The notes beneath the pieces are model-generated. The model was not told the origin of the DNA. It saw nothing but the letters and a program-made list of their open reading frames with translations, and ran no database searches. A stretch of 64,000 bases of DNA from an uncultured Sphaerochaeta sp. (GTDB lineage Bacteria > Spirochaetota > Spirochaetia > Sphaerochaetales > Sphaerochaetaceae). The translations under genes were made by a program, and so were the position numbers. This document shows, in pieces, positions 46,069 to 55,015 of this stretch (position 1 is its first letter; each line of letters opens with the position of its first letter). The stretch is taken from contig NZ_OY781940.1 in assembly GCF_963677315.1 (NCBI RefSeq), positions 291,001 to 355,000 of the forward strand, given 5' to 3'.

Positions 46069-46923
46069 ATGCAGTACTACCATGTTGATGTATTTTCAAA
46101 AGGACCGCTGACAGGAAATGGACTGACCGTTCTGATTTGCGACCGATTTCCTGCTAGTGAAACCATGCTTCTGATTACCCGGGAAATGAAGCAGTATGAG
46201 ACGATTTTTCTTAAAAGACTTCGGGACGACGAATATAGGGCAAGAATTTTCACGAAGGATGAGGAACTGGATTTCGCAGGGCACCCAATCCTTGGTGCTG
46301 CTGCGGTGATACATATGCTACACAATGAGAAAGAGACGGAAGCAATCCAGTTCCATCTGAATGGTAAGGATGTGAAGGTCTCCAGCGTTGCTATCGACCA
46401 TCGGAAGGAGTATGTCTGCAGCATGAACCAAGGGGCAGCAGAGACCATCGGACATATCCCGGCAGAAGACTATCCTAGGTTGATCGAACCGATTGGACTT
46501 ACCATGGATGATCTTGCTAAAGCCTATCCTCTTCAGGTCATGACAACCGGCTTATCTTACCTGCTCGTGCCCATTCACAGCGGAATTGAGAGAACTGGCA
46601 TGTTTAGCAAGGATTATGAGCCACTGCTCAACTCCTTCGGTGCAAAGTTTGCCTATGTGTTTGATATTGAGGCAAAAGAAGGCAGAACATTCGATTTTGA
46701 TGGGTTGGAGGACGTTGCCACCGGCAGCGCAGCTGGACCAGTTGGAGCATACCTCTGTGCGCATGGAGTATGCAAGACAGGTGAAGAAATCATCATTCAC
46801 CAAGGACGTTTTCTTGACAGACCTAGTGAACTTCATGTTCTACAAGAAAAAGATACAGGCTGTATCATTGTCAGTGGAAATGTATCCATCATTGCGGAAG
46901 GAACGTTTTATATTGAGGGTTAG
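46069..46923 (+). CDS. PhzF-family isomerase
   Basis: A 284-residue PhzF/YddE protein: VDVFSKGPLTGNGLTVLI, the catalytic-type glutamate in QYETIFL, DFAGHPILGAAAVIH and ATGSAAGPVGAYL. Family members isomerise small hydrophobic metabolites; substrate unknown. ATG follows GGGAGAAGG. Confidence 0.9.
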   Translation: MQYYHVDVFSKGPLTGNGLTVLICDRFPASETMLLITREMKQYETIFLKRLRDDEYRARIFTKDEELDFAGHPILGAAAVIHMLHNEKETEAIQFHLNGKDVKVSSVAIDHRKEYVCSMNQGAAETIGHIPAEDYPRLIEPIGLTMDDLAKAYPLQVMTTGLSYLLVPIHSGIERTGMFSKDYEPLLNSFGAKFAYVFDIEAKEGRTFDFDGLEDVATGSAAGPVGAYLCAHGVCKTGEEIIIHQGRFLDRPSELHVLQEKDTGCIIVSGNVSIIAEGTFYIEG

Positions 46924-47046
46924 GTAGGCCAACAAGGTGAAGTTGCAATCATCTTACAAGAGGAAGTTTCCATTCTTTCAAGTAGATGAGGTGATAATGG
47001 TTCTTTCATGAACAGAAACCCTGTTTTCCTGAACTGATGTCCTACT

Positions 47047-47841
47047 CTAATGAAGAATCCTCCTAATGATTCCTGTTTGCCAAGAATGAGGGAGAATATT
47101 CAAAAGCCTGAGCAATGGATTGCGGTTGATATTATATACAAACCGTGGGCGTTTGGCCTGAAGGACCCGCAATGCCAGACTTGCAATTGCTTGCGGTAGT
47201 ACCGCATGCGATTCCACTCGGTCAACGATGTAACGAAACCGAGACGCATTGCAGGAATATAGTTCGGTTTTTTCGCAGAAGGAATCCAATCGGTCTGTAG
47301 AGACCCCTAAGAGTCCGGTCTGTACTGCTCCGGGGCGTATTACTGATACACTATAGCCGAGAAGCTGGAGTTCCATACGAAGCGCATATGCATAGCTCTC
47401 GAGCGCTGTTTTGGTAGTTCCGTACATTCCGGTAAACGGAAGGGGGTACAGAGGTGCTAATTCGCTGGTTGTAATGACAATCCTTCCCTTAGGTTCCAAT
47501 AGGGGAAGAAAAAGTCGGTTGATGCGATACACACCAAAGAGATTGATATCGAAAATTCGGACAAACTCATCCTCGGGAATCTCAACAAGAGAGTTCAGGT
47601 CATACACCCCTGTAAAGTGGAGGATCGCTGTAAGAGATCCGGCCTCTTCCTTGATACGCTTGAAAGCAGCTGTCAGTCGGATGCTGTCAGTTATGTCGGC
47701 TCTCAGAAACCGGAAGGAGAACGATCGATCGGGTTCTTGCCGGTCCAGACCGTATACGGTGTATCCGGAAGCTACCAATTGCTGGCAGGTTGAGAATCCC
47801 ATACCTCCACTTGCCCCGGTAACGAGAATGTTCATACTCAT
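47047..47841 (-). CDS. Short-chain dehydrogenase/reductase
   Basis: A 264-residue SDR with the NAD(P) loop TGASGGMGFS, catalytic serine in VITTSELAP and YGTTK (YxxxK). The Arg after the first strand (LDRQEPDRS) hints at NADP. Substrate unknown. It is flanked by spacers of 120 and 60 bp without clear signals. Confidence 0.9.
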   Translation of the reverse strand: MSMNILVTGASGGMGFSTCQQLVASGYTVYGLDRQEPDRSFSFRFLRADITDSIRLTAAFKRIKEEAGSLTAILHFTGVYDLNSLVEIPEDEFVRIFDINLFGVYRINRLFLPLLEPKGRIVITTSELAPLYPLPFTGMYGTTKTALESYAYALRMELQLLGYSVSVIRPGAVQTGLLGVSTDRLDSFCEKTELYSCNASRFRYIVDRVESHAVLPQAIASLALRVLQAKRPRFVYNINRNPLLRLLNILPHSWQTGIIRRILH

Positions 47842-47902
47842 ATGCCTATCCTTTGTCTACGCATCTCTTCCAGCATTGATGGCGCAATACCTATAGGACG
47901 AA

Positions 47903-48235
47903 TCAGTGTATATCCAAATTCGAAAAAGAATTACGTCTTGCATACACGACACGGGCAATGGTTACTTTTTTCTTCAACTCATCCACCCAGTAGAACATAC
48001 TATAATTCTCAACCATGACCATTCTGTAGTCGTGGGACAATGGTTTTACGGGATAATATACGGCTGCTATGTATGGATTTTCTCCCACCCGTTCAGCTGA
48101 GGAGACAAAACGCTCCGCAAGCGCCTCAGCGGCTTGCCTGTTAAGAAGTGTCCTACTGATGTATCGTACAATCTCGGCCATATCATACCGTGGTGCTGGC
48201 AGATACTCCAATTGATAGACTTTCTCAGAGGACAT
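47903..48235 (-). CDS. RelE/ParE-type toxin
   Basis: A 110-residue protein of the RelE/ParE fold (YLPAPRYDMAEIVRYISRTLLNRQAAEALAE split, then RMVMVENYSMFYWVDELKKKVTIARVVYARRN). The C-terminal basic VVYARR matches the toxin group that cleaves mRNA on the ribosome or attacks gyrase. Its start overlaps the antitoxin by 11 nt. Confidence 0.87.
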   Translation of the reverse strand: MSSEKVYQLEYLPAPRYDMAEIVRYISRTLLNRQAAEALAERFVSSAERVGENPYIAAVYYPVKPLSHDYRMVMVENYSMFYWVDELKKKVTIARVVYARRNSFSNLDIH

Positions 48236-48503
48236 CCTTCATTGCCTTTAGAACATCCTTCGAGGAATAACGAGCACCTGAAGAAAGGGCTTCACGTTCA
48301 GCCTCTTGGAGCTTCAAATAAACCTCACTATCGTAACGCATATTCTCATATGCCTCCATACTCAACACTACCATGTCACCATACCCTTGACGGGTCAGTA
48401 TTATCGGTTGCTGGGTCTCATGAACCACCCTTGAGATCTCTGAGAAATTGTTGCGAAGGTCGCTCACTGGTCTAATCAGCTTAGGTTTCATCGGATCCTC
48501 CAT
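48225..48503 (-). CDS. Phd/YefM-type antitoxin
   Basis: A 92-residue antitoxin with the Phd/YefM N-terminal fold (IRPVSDLRNNFSEISRVV, PIILTRQGYGDMVVLSMEAYE) that binds DNA, and an acidic helical C-terminus that would wrap the toxin. ATG at 48503 follows TGGAGGATCCG. A 24-nt palindrome lies just upstream. Confidence 0.9.
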   Translation of the reverse strand: MEDPMKPKLIRPVSDLRNNFSEISRVVHETQQPIILTRQGYGDMVVLSMEAYENMRYDSEVYLKLQEAEREALSSGARYSSKDVLKAMKDVL

Positions 48504-48507
48504 CCAG

Positions 48508-48531
48508 AAATTAGCATAATTATGCTAATTT
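48508..48531. promoter_or_regulatory. Perfect palindromic operator of the toxin-antitoxin pair
   Basis: The 24 bases are their own reverse complement, centred on AATT, with half-site TTAGCATAAT. It sits 4 bp before the antitoxin ATG, where Phd/YefM proteins bind to repress their own operon. Confidence 0.85.
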
Positions 48532-48670
48532 TACAAGAAGTAGTATCAGCACCATCCAATAAATTATCAAAAAGGGACCCAAGCAACACTACACAGCCAT
48601 GTTCGCTACCATGCCAGCCTCCCCCGCATACTTCAGGAGAGGCCTTAGATCCAACGTGAGCTCGATGCAC

Positions 48671-49069
48671 TCAGAATGCAATCTCCTGGTCAAGTTCATC
48701 AAGTTCTTCACGCTCTTCTGCTTTAGTAGTTGTATTTGGCTCTTTCTTGAACTCAACATGCTCAGCTACCACGAGGATGCGCTCCCGGTTTCCTCCATCC
48801 TTGTCAGTCCAACGCTCTTGGCGAAGTCTTCCAACCACTCTCACTCCCCTTCCTTTCTGTAGATAAGTCATGCAGTTCTTACCCAGTGTCCCCCATGCTT
48901 GAACGTTGATGAACATCACCTCTTCCACTGCCTCTGCTTTTGCATTACGAAAGAACCTGTTAACAGCGATAGCAAACTTTGTCATCGCGCTTGTATTCTC
49001 CCCAAGTTCTACACGCTCAGGGTCCCTTACAAGGTTTCCTTCCAACAATACTGAGTTCAAATTATTCAT
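48671..49069 (-). CDS. ssb: Single-stranded DNA-binding protein
   Basis: A 132-residue SSB with the OB-fold start NSVLLEGNLVRDPE and KFAIAVNRFF, VQAWGTLGKNC and RGVRVVGRL. The end ELDQEIAF resembles the acidic partner-binding tip, though not the usual DDDIPF. ATG at 49069 follows AGGAGGATCT. It is close to the mobile region and could be chromosomal or element-borne. Confidence 0.9.
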   Translation of the reverse strand: MNNLNSVLLEGNLVRDPERVELGENTSAMTKFAIAVNRFFRNAKAEAVEEVMFINVQAWGTLGKNCMTYLQKGRGVRVVGRLRQERWTDKDGGNRERILVVAEHVEFKKEPNTTTKAEEREELDELDQEIAF

Positions 49070-49243
49070 AGATCCTCCTGACCCACACAAGTCTGATTCC
49101 TCCAGAGGCATACAGCCTCAATTGGGAGGGGCTGCCCATGCGGGGATACCTTGAAAGAGAAACTACCAGGCTTTTTGCTTCAACCATACTAATTCATACC
49201 TATTACGGCATTTCAGCAACTACTTCGAGAAGCATGATTTCAT

Positions 49244-49999
49244 TCAACAGGTGCTTGGAGACCGAGCCTTCAGCTTACATCTGAGCTGTTCTATGAATTC
49301 CAACTCAATTGCGGTCAGATGCTCATTTTTCCGCTTTATCAAGACGAGATGATTTTGGGGTATTTTTACATTTTCTGTGTCTCGCAGTCTGGCGAAATGT
49401 ATGGGTAAATCCTTAAAGTAACCCAGGACCCAAAGGGGAGTGTATAAATGTGCATCAGCTTCTAGCAGAAAACTGATACAACAGGTGATAGAGTTTGTGA
49501 ACAACACTTGATTTGTATTAATATAGTTATTCTTAGGATCAAAATATAGATTTTTTATTGCCGCGTTTTCCATATCCAATACTACATGAAATTGATTCTT
49601 CAACTCTTCAAATGTGATACTCTTCTTATCATAGAAAGGGGACTTGGTGCCCATGGAAACATATACTCCTGAACTGTCAAGAACTTGCACATCCAGATCA
49701 TTCTTATTTTTATTTAGTTCCAAGCAGAAATTCTTTGAATCTGCGCTTGAAGTCACCAGAAGCCCAATATTATTATCTCTATTAAGTATGGATTTTATTA
49801 TATTACTGCGATGAGATTCAAAAACATTCATGTGGAAAGAATCTCCACTAAACCTATGATATAGTTCATGCACTATGGGATAGAGAAAATCAAGCTGCTG
49901 ACATGCAACTGATAACACTTGTTTTATGGTTTTTTCAGGAGACCGAAAAGCCTCCACACTTTGACAGCAGCATAAGCTAAGCCATAACCCAAAAACCAC
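49244..49999 (-). pseudogene. LysR-type regulator fragment (effector domain only)
   Basis: From about residue 18 the frame reads like a LysR substrate-binding domain: KQVLSVACQQLDFLYPIVHE, LLVTSSADS, YVSMGTKSPFYDKKSITFEEL, and LVLIKRKNEHLTAIELEFIEQLR, the last a typical LysR end. The N-terminal helix-turn-helix and linker (about 85 residues) are absent; instead the frame runs into the end of a recombinase gene. It looks cut by arrival of the mobile array. The family call is by pattern only. Confidence 0.55.
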
Positions 50000-51012
50000 A
50001 CGCCAGCCACCCCAGGGTGGTTTTTTTTCGTCCTATTCACAGGCTTCTTGGAGCTGTAATGGGTGCTCTTTCGGACCTTGTTCCCGTGCTCATCAATCTC
50101 GATGTTGGAGCGTTTCGCCTTGAGTTTCTGCACACGCTTGAAACGGCGCTCATGGATGATTGGGAGGTGATGGTTGAGTGATCGGTGGACCTCGAACGGG
50201 TCACGGGCTTTTCTCTTGGTGGAAGGAAAATCTGCAGACTCTGTTTCTCCATAGACTGAGGTGCCGGTATATTTCTCATTGGTGAGGATGTTCTCGATCG
50301 TCTTTACCGGCCATTTGCTCTTGCCCGTTGGTGAGGGAACCTTTAGGGATTCCAGCTCCTTCTTGATCTTTACGATGCTCCAGCCTTGCTCATACCAATC
50401 AAAGATCTTCAGGACTATTCTGGCTTCAGCGATATTGAGGATGAGTCCTTCCTCCTCATTTCGATCATACCCATAACACCTTCTTGAGAATGCAGGGCTA
50501 TCAGGATCCATGGTGCTTCTTCTCAGGCCCCACTTGATGTTCTCGCTCTTGTTCTCACTCTCGGCCTGGGCTATGCCCGCATGGAGTGTAAGCAGCAACT
50601 CCCCTGCCTGGCTGAGGAGGTGTATCTGCTCATTGTAGAAAAAGACATCCACCTTCAGTTCCTTGAGCCGCCTGAGCGTCACCAGAAAATCCACACAGTT
50701 GCGTCCGAAGCGGCTGATGGACTTGGTATAGATCATGTCGATCTTGCCCGCCTCACAGTCGGCCAGGAGGCTCTGGAAGCCAGGACGGGAGCTGATGGTC
50801 CGTCCTGACTTGATATCGATATAGGTACCAACATATTCCCAAGCGGGGTTCTCCAGGATGGCCTCCTTCTCGAAATCCATCTGGGCAGAGAGGCTGTGCA
50901 GCTGCCGCTCCATCTGTGTGCTCACACGACAATACAAGGCAACGCGGAGACGCTTGAAATGTCGCCTAGCTGGAATGACATGTATGATGGGTTTTCTTTT
51001 CTCGTCGGGCAT
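49924..51012 (-). CDS. Short serine recombinase, copy 1 (altered C-terminus)
   Basis: A 362-residue site-specific recombinase. The catalytic serine is in VALYCRVSTQMERQ (about residue 31), with YTKSISRFGRN and the recombinase DNA-binding domain following (CYGYDRNEEEGLILN ... ILTNEKYTG). It lacks the zinc ribbon and coiled coil of large integrases. Compared with copy 2 it is nearly identical to about residue 325; then KPVNRTKKNHPGVAG and 30 more residues replace the normal short end, because the downstream DNA differs. It may still be active, as the lost part is only the last dozen residues. Confidence 0.88.
   Translation of the reverse strand: MPDEKRKPIIHVIPARRHFKRLRVALYCRVSTQMERQLHSLSAQMDFEKEAILENPAWEYVGTYIDIKSGRTISSRPGFQSLLADCEAGKIDMIYTKSISRFGRNCVDFLVTLRRLKELKVDVFFYNEQIHLLSQAGELLLTLHAGIAQAESENKSENIKWGLRRSTMDPDSPAFSRRCYGYDRNEEEGLILNIAEARIVLKIFDWYEQGWSIVKIKKELESLKVPSPTGKSKWPVKTIENILTNEKYTGTSVYGETESADFPSTKRKARDPFEVHRSLNHHLPIIHERRFKRVQKLKAKRSNIEIDEHGNKVRKSTHYSSKKPVNRTKKNHPGVAGVWFLGYGLAYAAVKVWRLFGLLKKP
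50007..50028 (+). terminator. Terminator-like hairpin in the antisense of recombinase copy 1
   Basis: CCACC-CCAG-GGTGG followed by eight T reads on the plus strand. The stem is only 5 bp (6 with a tight loop). It lies at the junction where copy 1 departs from copy 2 and could end transcripts entering from the left. Confidence 0.45.
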
Positions 51013-51217
51013 GATTGGTCATTTGTAACACGGATCGAGGGTGATGGATAGAATATGGCTATATGACTGCAACGTAGTATAAAGACTTATCCAATATCTA
51101 TAAGACAATTTTCTCATCACTTCTTTTCGTAAGTAGTATTAAAAATACATGGTATAATAATTAGTGAGGTGAAGTAAATATACACAAAGCATCACCCTCT
51201 TTTCCGATACAAAATAG

Positions 51218-52249
51218 ATGGGGAATGATTCGACAATGACAGTGTACGGAGAAACAAAGGAAGAAGCCATCAGGAAGTGGCAGGTATGGCCTGGTCGCAA
51301 CAATAGACCTGACAGAGCACTTTTCTTAGAAAACAATCCCTGCAAGGAAGGTGGACTATTCATATCAGATGACGGGGATTTCCAATTAGGCACTAGCAAT
51401 ATACTTTTTAAAGAAGAGCTTTTCAATGAAGACGGGACATTTACGATATCTTGGCCATTGCTTCCAGGTTGGTTCAACAGTCTTTTCAATGAAGAACAAC
51501 TATTACAAATCCTTAAATTGCGAGTTCGTTGGTGTGCTCTTTTTCGGAATGTTACTGCTTATCGTACAAAGATTACTGATTTATTGAAATCAAATGATAG
51601 CGAGAATAGGATACTAAATGCTCAACTAAAAGAATGGAATGAATATCTGATACCCCATGGATTTGTCCCGTTTCTAGAAAATGATATCCGTGGTATTTGT
51701 TTAGCAGGATTAGACCTTGCCGGTGACAAGTACAAAGGTATCAATCTATCTAATACAAATATTTCATACTCCGAGTGTTCAGTTTTAGATGCTTTAGGCA
51801 TAAACCTGTATGGCAGTATTCTTGTCGCATCATCATTTTTCTATGCAGATCTATCATATTCTACTCTCCAGTCACTGACTGCCAAAAATTCATATTTTTC
51901 ATCTTCTTCATTAAAAGGAACTACCCTTCATAGGTCCAATTTTTCAAATTCAATTTTCCATAAAGCCGATATGGATGGTGCACAGATGGACAATGTTGAT
52001 ATCCGTGGAACCAAGTTTTCTGAGATCACTAAAGGTTCCATTCAGAATAACTTTGGTCGGACAATATCTTTCAATGCTTCTCGAGCAAAAGGAGATAACA
52101 AGACTATTGCTGATTTTGAATTTGAAAATATTGAAGGCCGTAAAAAGCCAAAAAGGATATGGGATGCAATCGAGGTAAAACCTGGAATTTGGGGAATATC
52201 CATGGATCTAAAGAAACTTCTACATCGAAACCGCGAGAGCGAAAATTGA
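51218..52249 (+). CDS. Pentapeptide-repeat protein, first cassette cargo
   Basis: A 343-residue protein. The first 160 residues are of unknown type; about 165-280 are pentapeptide repeats of the A(D/N)LxG kind (CLAGLDLAGDKYKGINLSNT, TLHRSNFSNSIFHKADMDGA), which form a right-handed beta helix. The end is basic. No signal peptide. Start could be 51218 or the ATG at 51236, both weakly supported. Function unknown; it sits beside an Abi_C-like gene in the recombinase cassette. Confidence 0.75.
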   Translation: MGNDSTMTVYGETKEEAIRKWQVWPGRNNRPDRALFLENNPCKEGGLFISDDGDFQLGTSNILFKEELFNEDGTFTISWPLLPGWFNSLFNEEQLLQILKLRVRWCALFRNVTAYRTKITDLLKSNDSENRILNAQLKEWNEYLIPHGFVPFLENDIRGICLAGLDLAGDKYKGINLSNTNISYSECSVLDALGINLYGSILVASSFFYADLSYSTLQSLTAKNSYFSSSSLKGTTLHRSNFSNSIFHKADMDGAQMDNVDIRGTKFSEITKGSIQNNFGRTISFNASRAKGDNKTIADFEFENIEGRKKPKRIWDAIEVKPGIWGISMDLKKLLHRNRESEN

Positions 52250-52344
52250 GATTCCTAAAGGCAGATCAATGAATAGTTCCTCCAACCAGTGGTTTAAAGA
52301 TTTTTTCAAAGTAATGACTAAATATCAAAATCAAATATGGAGGA

Positions 52345-53286
52345 ATGATGATTAATAAAAAACCCAATAGTCCTTTCAACCTATTACTAAATAAATCGAT
52401 AATAGAAATCCTTGATGGAGATAAGGATTTTGGGGAAGTATCATTCCGGAGCTGTCAGTCAATCATCAAAGTATCAATGCCTTACCTTAGTGGTCCTACT
52501 ATTTGTGACATTTCTAGCAGGTTCGGATTAGCAGCGAGTTATTCCTGGGGAGGTGGCTCTAAAAGCAGGTGGAGTTATCTAGATGATCTGCTGAAATATT
52601 GTATCGACAATAATCGTATTTCCGATTTGCTATCATTTCTTTTCTCAAAAGAACAATTTGTAGATAAATTGAAAGGTTGTTCACCGCCCGACATCGAGAA
52701 AGCTCATGCGATGATTATTGAAAAGGTTCTTGAACATATAAACAGTATTTTATATTTCGGTGGCAATGAATTGCGTATAGCAGGCAAACAATTCCAAATT
52801 CGTCCCATGGGTTCCGCAATCGCCGTTGCAGCACCAGCGGTAAAAACGATTGATAGAAGTTACATCAGGGATTTAGGAGAGCGCGCGGTAAAAGATATTG
52901 ATGAAAAAAACTATGATAGCGCAATTACCAAGTCAAGAACGATGCTTGAGGAAGTCTTCTGTTATGTGATAGAGAAAAAGAATGAAGTCCCTTCAAATTC
53001 TGGAGATATCGTAAAACTATATAATCAAGTAAAAACGCTCTATAGCATGCATCAGGATGGAGGCACGGACAAGCGAATCAACATGCTTCTCTCTGGATTA
53101 GAAAAGATTGTTACAGCTATCACACAAATGAGGAATGAAGGAAGTGATTCACATGGCGTGGGTTTAAAAAGAGTTAATATAAAGGACTATCATGCTTTAC
53201 TAGCAGTTAACGCAGCCACAACAATGGCAGATTTTATTCTATCTGTTGGAGAATCCGCAAGTAATAATCAAAGAATGAATAACTAA
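52345..53286 (+). CDS. Abortive-infection-type protein (Abi_C-like C-terminus)
   Basis: A 313-residue protein. The last 130 residues fit the Abi_C domain: SAITKSRTMLEEVFCYVIE, a central LYNQVKTLY and RNEGSDSHGVG, close to the RN..SDAHG motif of the family. The N-terminal half contains SSRFGLAASYSWGGGSKSRWSYLDDLL and is unrecognised. Abi_C proteins are linked with phage exclusion. GGAGG ends one base before the first ATG and four before the next, so the start may be 52348. Confidence 0.75.
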   Translation: MMINKKPNSPFNLLLNKSIIEILDGDKDFGEVSFRSCQSIIKVSMPYLSGPTICDISSRFGLAASYSWGGGSKSRWSYLDDLLKYCIDNNRISDLLSFLFSKEQFVDKLKGCSPPDIEKAHAMIIEKVLEHINSILYFGGNELRIAGKQFQIRPMGSAIAVAAPAVKTIDRSYIRDLGERAVKDIDEKNYDSAITKSRTMLEEVFCYVIEKKNEVPSNSGDIVKLYNQVKTLYSMHQDGGTDKRINMLLSGLEKIVTAITQMRNEGSDSHGVGLKRVNIKDYHALLAVNAATTMADFILSVGESASNNQRMNN

Positions 53287-53321
53287 AATTCTTTATTTTT
53301 TCATTAGTATATATTTATTTT

Positions 53322-53335
53322 GATTATAAATCATC
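53322..53335 (+). other. Cassette-edge motif without a following recombinase
   Basis: GATTATAAATCATC nearly matches GACTATAAATCATC at 56139 and GACTATACATCATC at 58830, where the repeated recombinase blocks begin. The similarity to the 58830 site continues leftward (25 of 29 bases). Here no recombinase follows; instead a new gene set begins. It may mark an older cassette joint. Confidence 0.5.
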
Positions 53336-53510
53336 TAAATCAAATTAGCAGAAACATACATGATATCATCTTATAGATCTCATTAATAAAAACATCTCAT
53401 TTGAAATATCAGATAAAGCTTATCTCATTTTTTCAATATTGAATGTTATTCACGAAATTTTTATTGAAAGTTTATTCAAGTACAAATATTCTTCAATCAA
53501 GGAGTTCGAG

Positions 53511-54425
53511 ATGAATATCAAGGATTTCAAGAAAAGGATTTCGAGCAATATTAGGACTTTAACTAAATGGTATGACTATAAGATTGGTGCTCTGGAAAAG
53601 GATGCAGGAGTTTCTCCCGGATATGTTTCTCGCCTGTCCAAAGAAGATTCTTTATCCTCCATGCCATTAATTGACTTGCTCGTCGAGACTTCAACAAAGT
53701 TCAAAGTATCTATTGATTCATTAATCTATTCGGATTTTACCAAGTTCGCTAATGAAGATAAGAAGAGACTGTATTTATTTAGTGAAACACTATTGTATTT
53801 AACCGATACTAGCCAACTTCTATGGAAGAGGAATGATCAAAAGCTGGTCTCGGAAGATGAGGTCGTTGGCAGCTACGTTGTTCAGTATAACAACGAAATT
53901 TCCTTCTATATTTTTGAATTGGAGTCAGTTAATGAGGAATGTCCTGGTTATTCATTATGGGTGGAAAACAGAGAGAAGAAAACAAATGTTGCTATAGTCA
54001 ATTCTCCCGGTCCTGCGCTCTATGAAATCCTTTCCAGACTATATGAATCCGCCGGAGCAAGTGCAGATACAGTCTTTATTGATGAATCCGCAGACAGTGC
54101 AATCAGATGTTTTATGGCTGAAAATGGAAATGTGTTTAAGAATTCATCCGAGCTTAAAAAGTACAAGCCTTTATTTGATAGATTGAACGGTAGAAAAGAA
54201 GAAGAGATAACATTAACTTTCTTTGACATTGAGCAGTGCTTAGGATTTTCTCTTCCTGCAAGTGCTTATAAATACGCATCATTTTGGGCAAACAACACCA
54301 ATGGACAACATCAGCATTGTAAATCTTGGCTGGATGCTGGGTACAAGACAATTGATGTTCCGAAAAGTATTATTAATCAATACATTACATTCGAGAGAAT
54401 TAAGGAGCCGAACCATGAGAATTAA
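53511..54425 (+). CDS. HTH protein with C-terminal DUF7662-like domain
   Basis: A 304-residue protein. Residues about 5-60 resemble an XRE-type helix-turn-helix (IGALEKDAGVSPGYVSRLSK, PLIDLLVETSTKFKVSIDSL). The last 85 residues (YKPLFDRLNGRK, ITLTFFDIEQCLGFSLPASA, SWLDAGYKTIDV) look like DUF7662, a small domain seen in many defence-associated proteins. ATG at 53511 follows AAGGAG. It overlaps the next gene by 11 nt. Possibly a regulator or sensor; function not known. Confidence 0.65.
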   Translation: MNIKDFKKRISSNIRTLTKWYDYKIGALEKDAGVSPGYVSRLSKEDSLSSMPLIDLLVETSTKFKVSIDSLIYSDFTKFANEDKKRLYLFSETLLYLTDTSQLLWKRNDQKLVSEDEVVGSYVVQYNNEISFYIFELESVNEECPGYSLWVENREKKTNVAIVNSPGPALYEILSRLYESAGASADTVFIDESADSAIRCFMAENGNVFKNSSELKKYKPLFDRLNGRKEEEITLTFFDIEQCLGFSLPASAYKYASFWANNTNGQHQHCKSWLDAGYKTIDVPKSIINQYITFERIKEPNHEN

Positions 54426-54963
54426 GAAAGCGGTTACAGTCATTGTTGTTCTCTTGGTGGCGAATTTTGTGTTTGCTCAGGAATATTCAACCTATGCAGC
54501 CTCGTCAAATATCAATTCACAGGGATATAGAAAGACGGACACTGTTTGGATCTTGAGTAATGCTAATAATTTTCTATGGAATAGGATTGTTGAAGAATCC
54601 GTGAAGAACGAATTTGAGAAACGGAATATCAACGTATTTTTAACCACAGATCAATTCGATCTGGTTGATGCTGCAGAAAATGAGTATGAGGCTTTTTATG
54701 ATGCCGTTTTACTATCACAAGCAACATTTATTCTAGAAATCGGTATAGAAGATTTCAACACATATGAATATGGTGGAGGAGTTGCTAAGTTCGATACTGT
54801 TGGGAATTTGGTGCAACTTGATGCCGACATAACCGCATTGAAGATTGGACTCTCCACAGAGGCTGATAAGAATGACATGTTGTCGTTCAATGCCACTCGT
54901 AAACCAAGTATAGAAAGCATGGCAAAGGCACTGGTAGACGAATATATGCGTTATGCCAGATAA
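54415..54963 (+). CDS. Small exported protein of unknown function
   Basis: A 182-residue protein with a signal peptide (MRIKKAVTVIVVLLVANFVF, cut near AQEYS), resembling spirochaete signals in this window. The mature part has DTVWILSNANNFLWNRIVEE and ends in a helix (SIESMAKALVDEYMRYAR). ATG lies inside the end of the HTH gene, with AAGGAG seven bases upstream, so the two are co-translated. A periplasmic product in a defence-like cassette is odd. Confidence 0.7.
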   Translation: MRIKKAVTVIVVLLVANFVFAQEYSTYAASSNINSQGYRKTDTVWILSNANNFLWNRIVEESVKNEFEKRNINVFLTTDQFDLVDAAENEYEAFYDAVLLSQATFILEIGIEDFNTYEYGGGVAKFDTVGNLVQLDADITALKIGLSTEADKNDMLSFNATRKPSIESMAKALVDEYMRYAR

Positions 54964-55015
54964 CTAAACAACGACATCACAGATATAAAATTCCTAAACG
55001 ATTGGAGGTAATTAA

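Noticed and set aside
49070-49243. tRNA gene as integration site of the array
   Set aside because: No cloverleaf or CCA-type 3' end was recognised at either edge of the mobile region.
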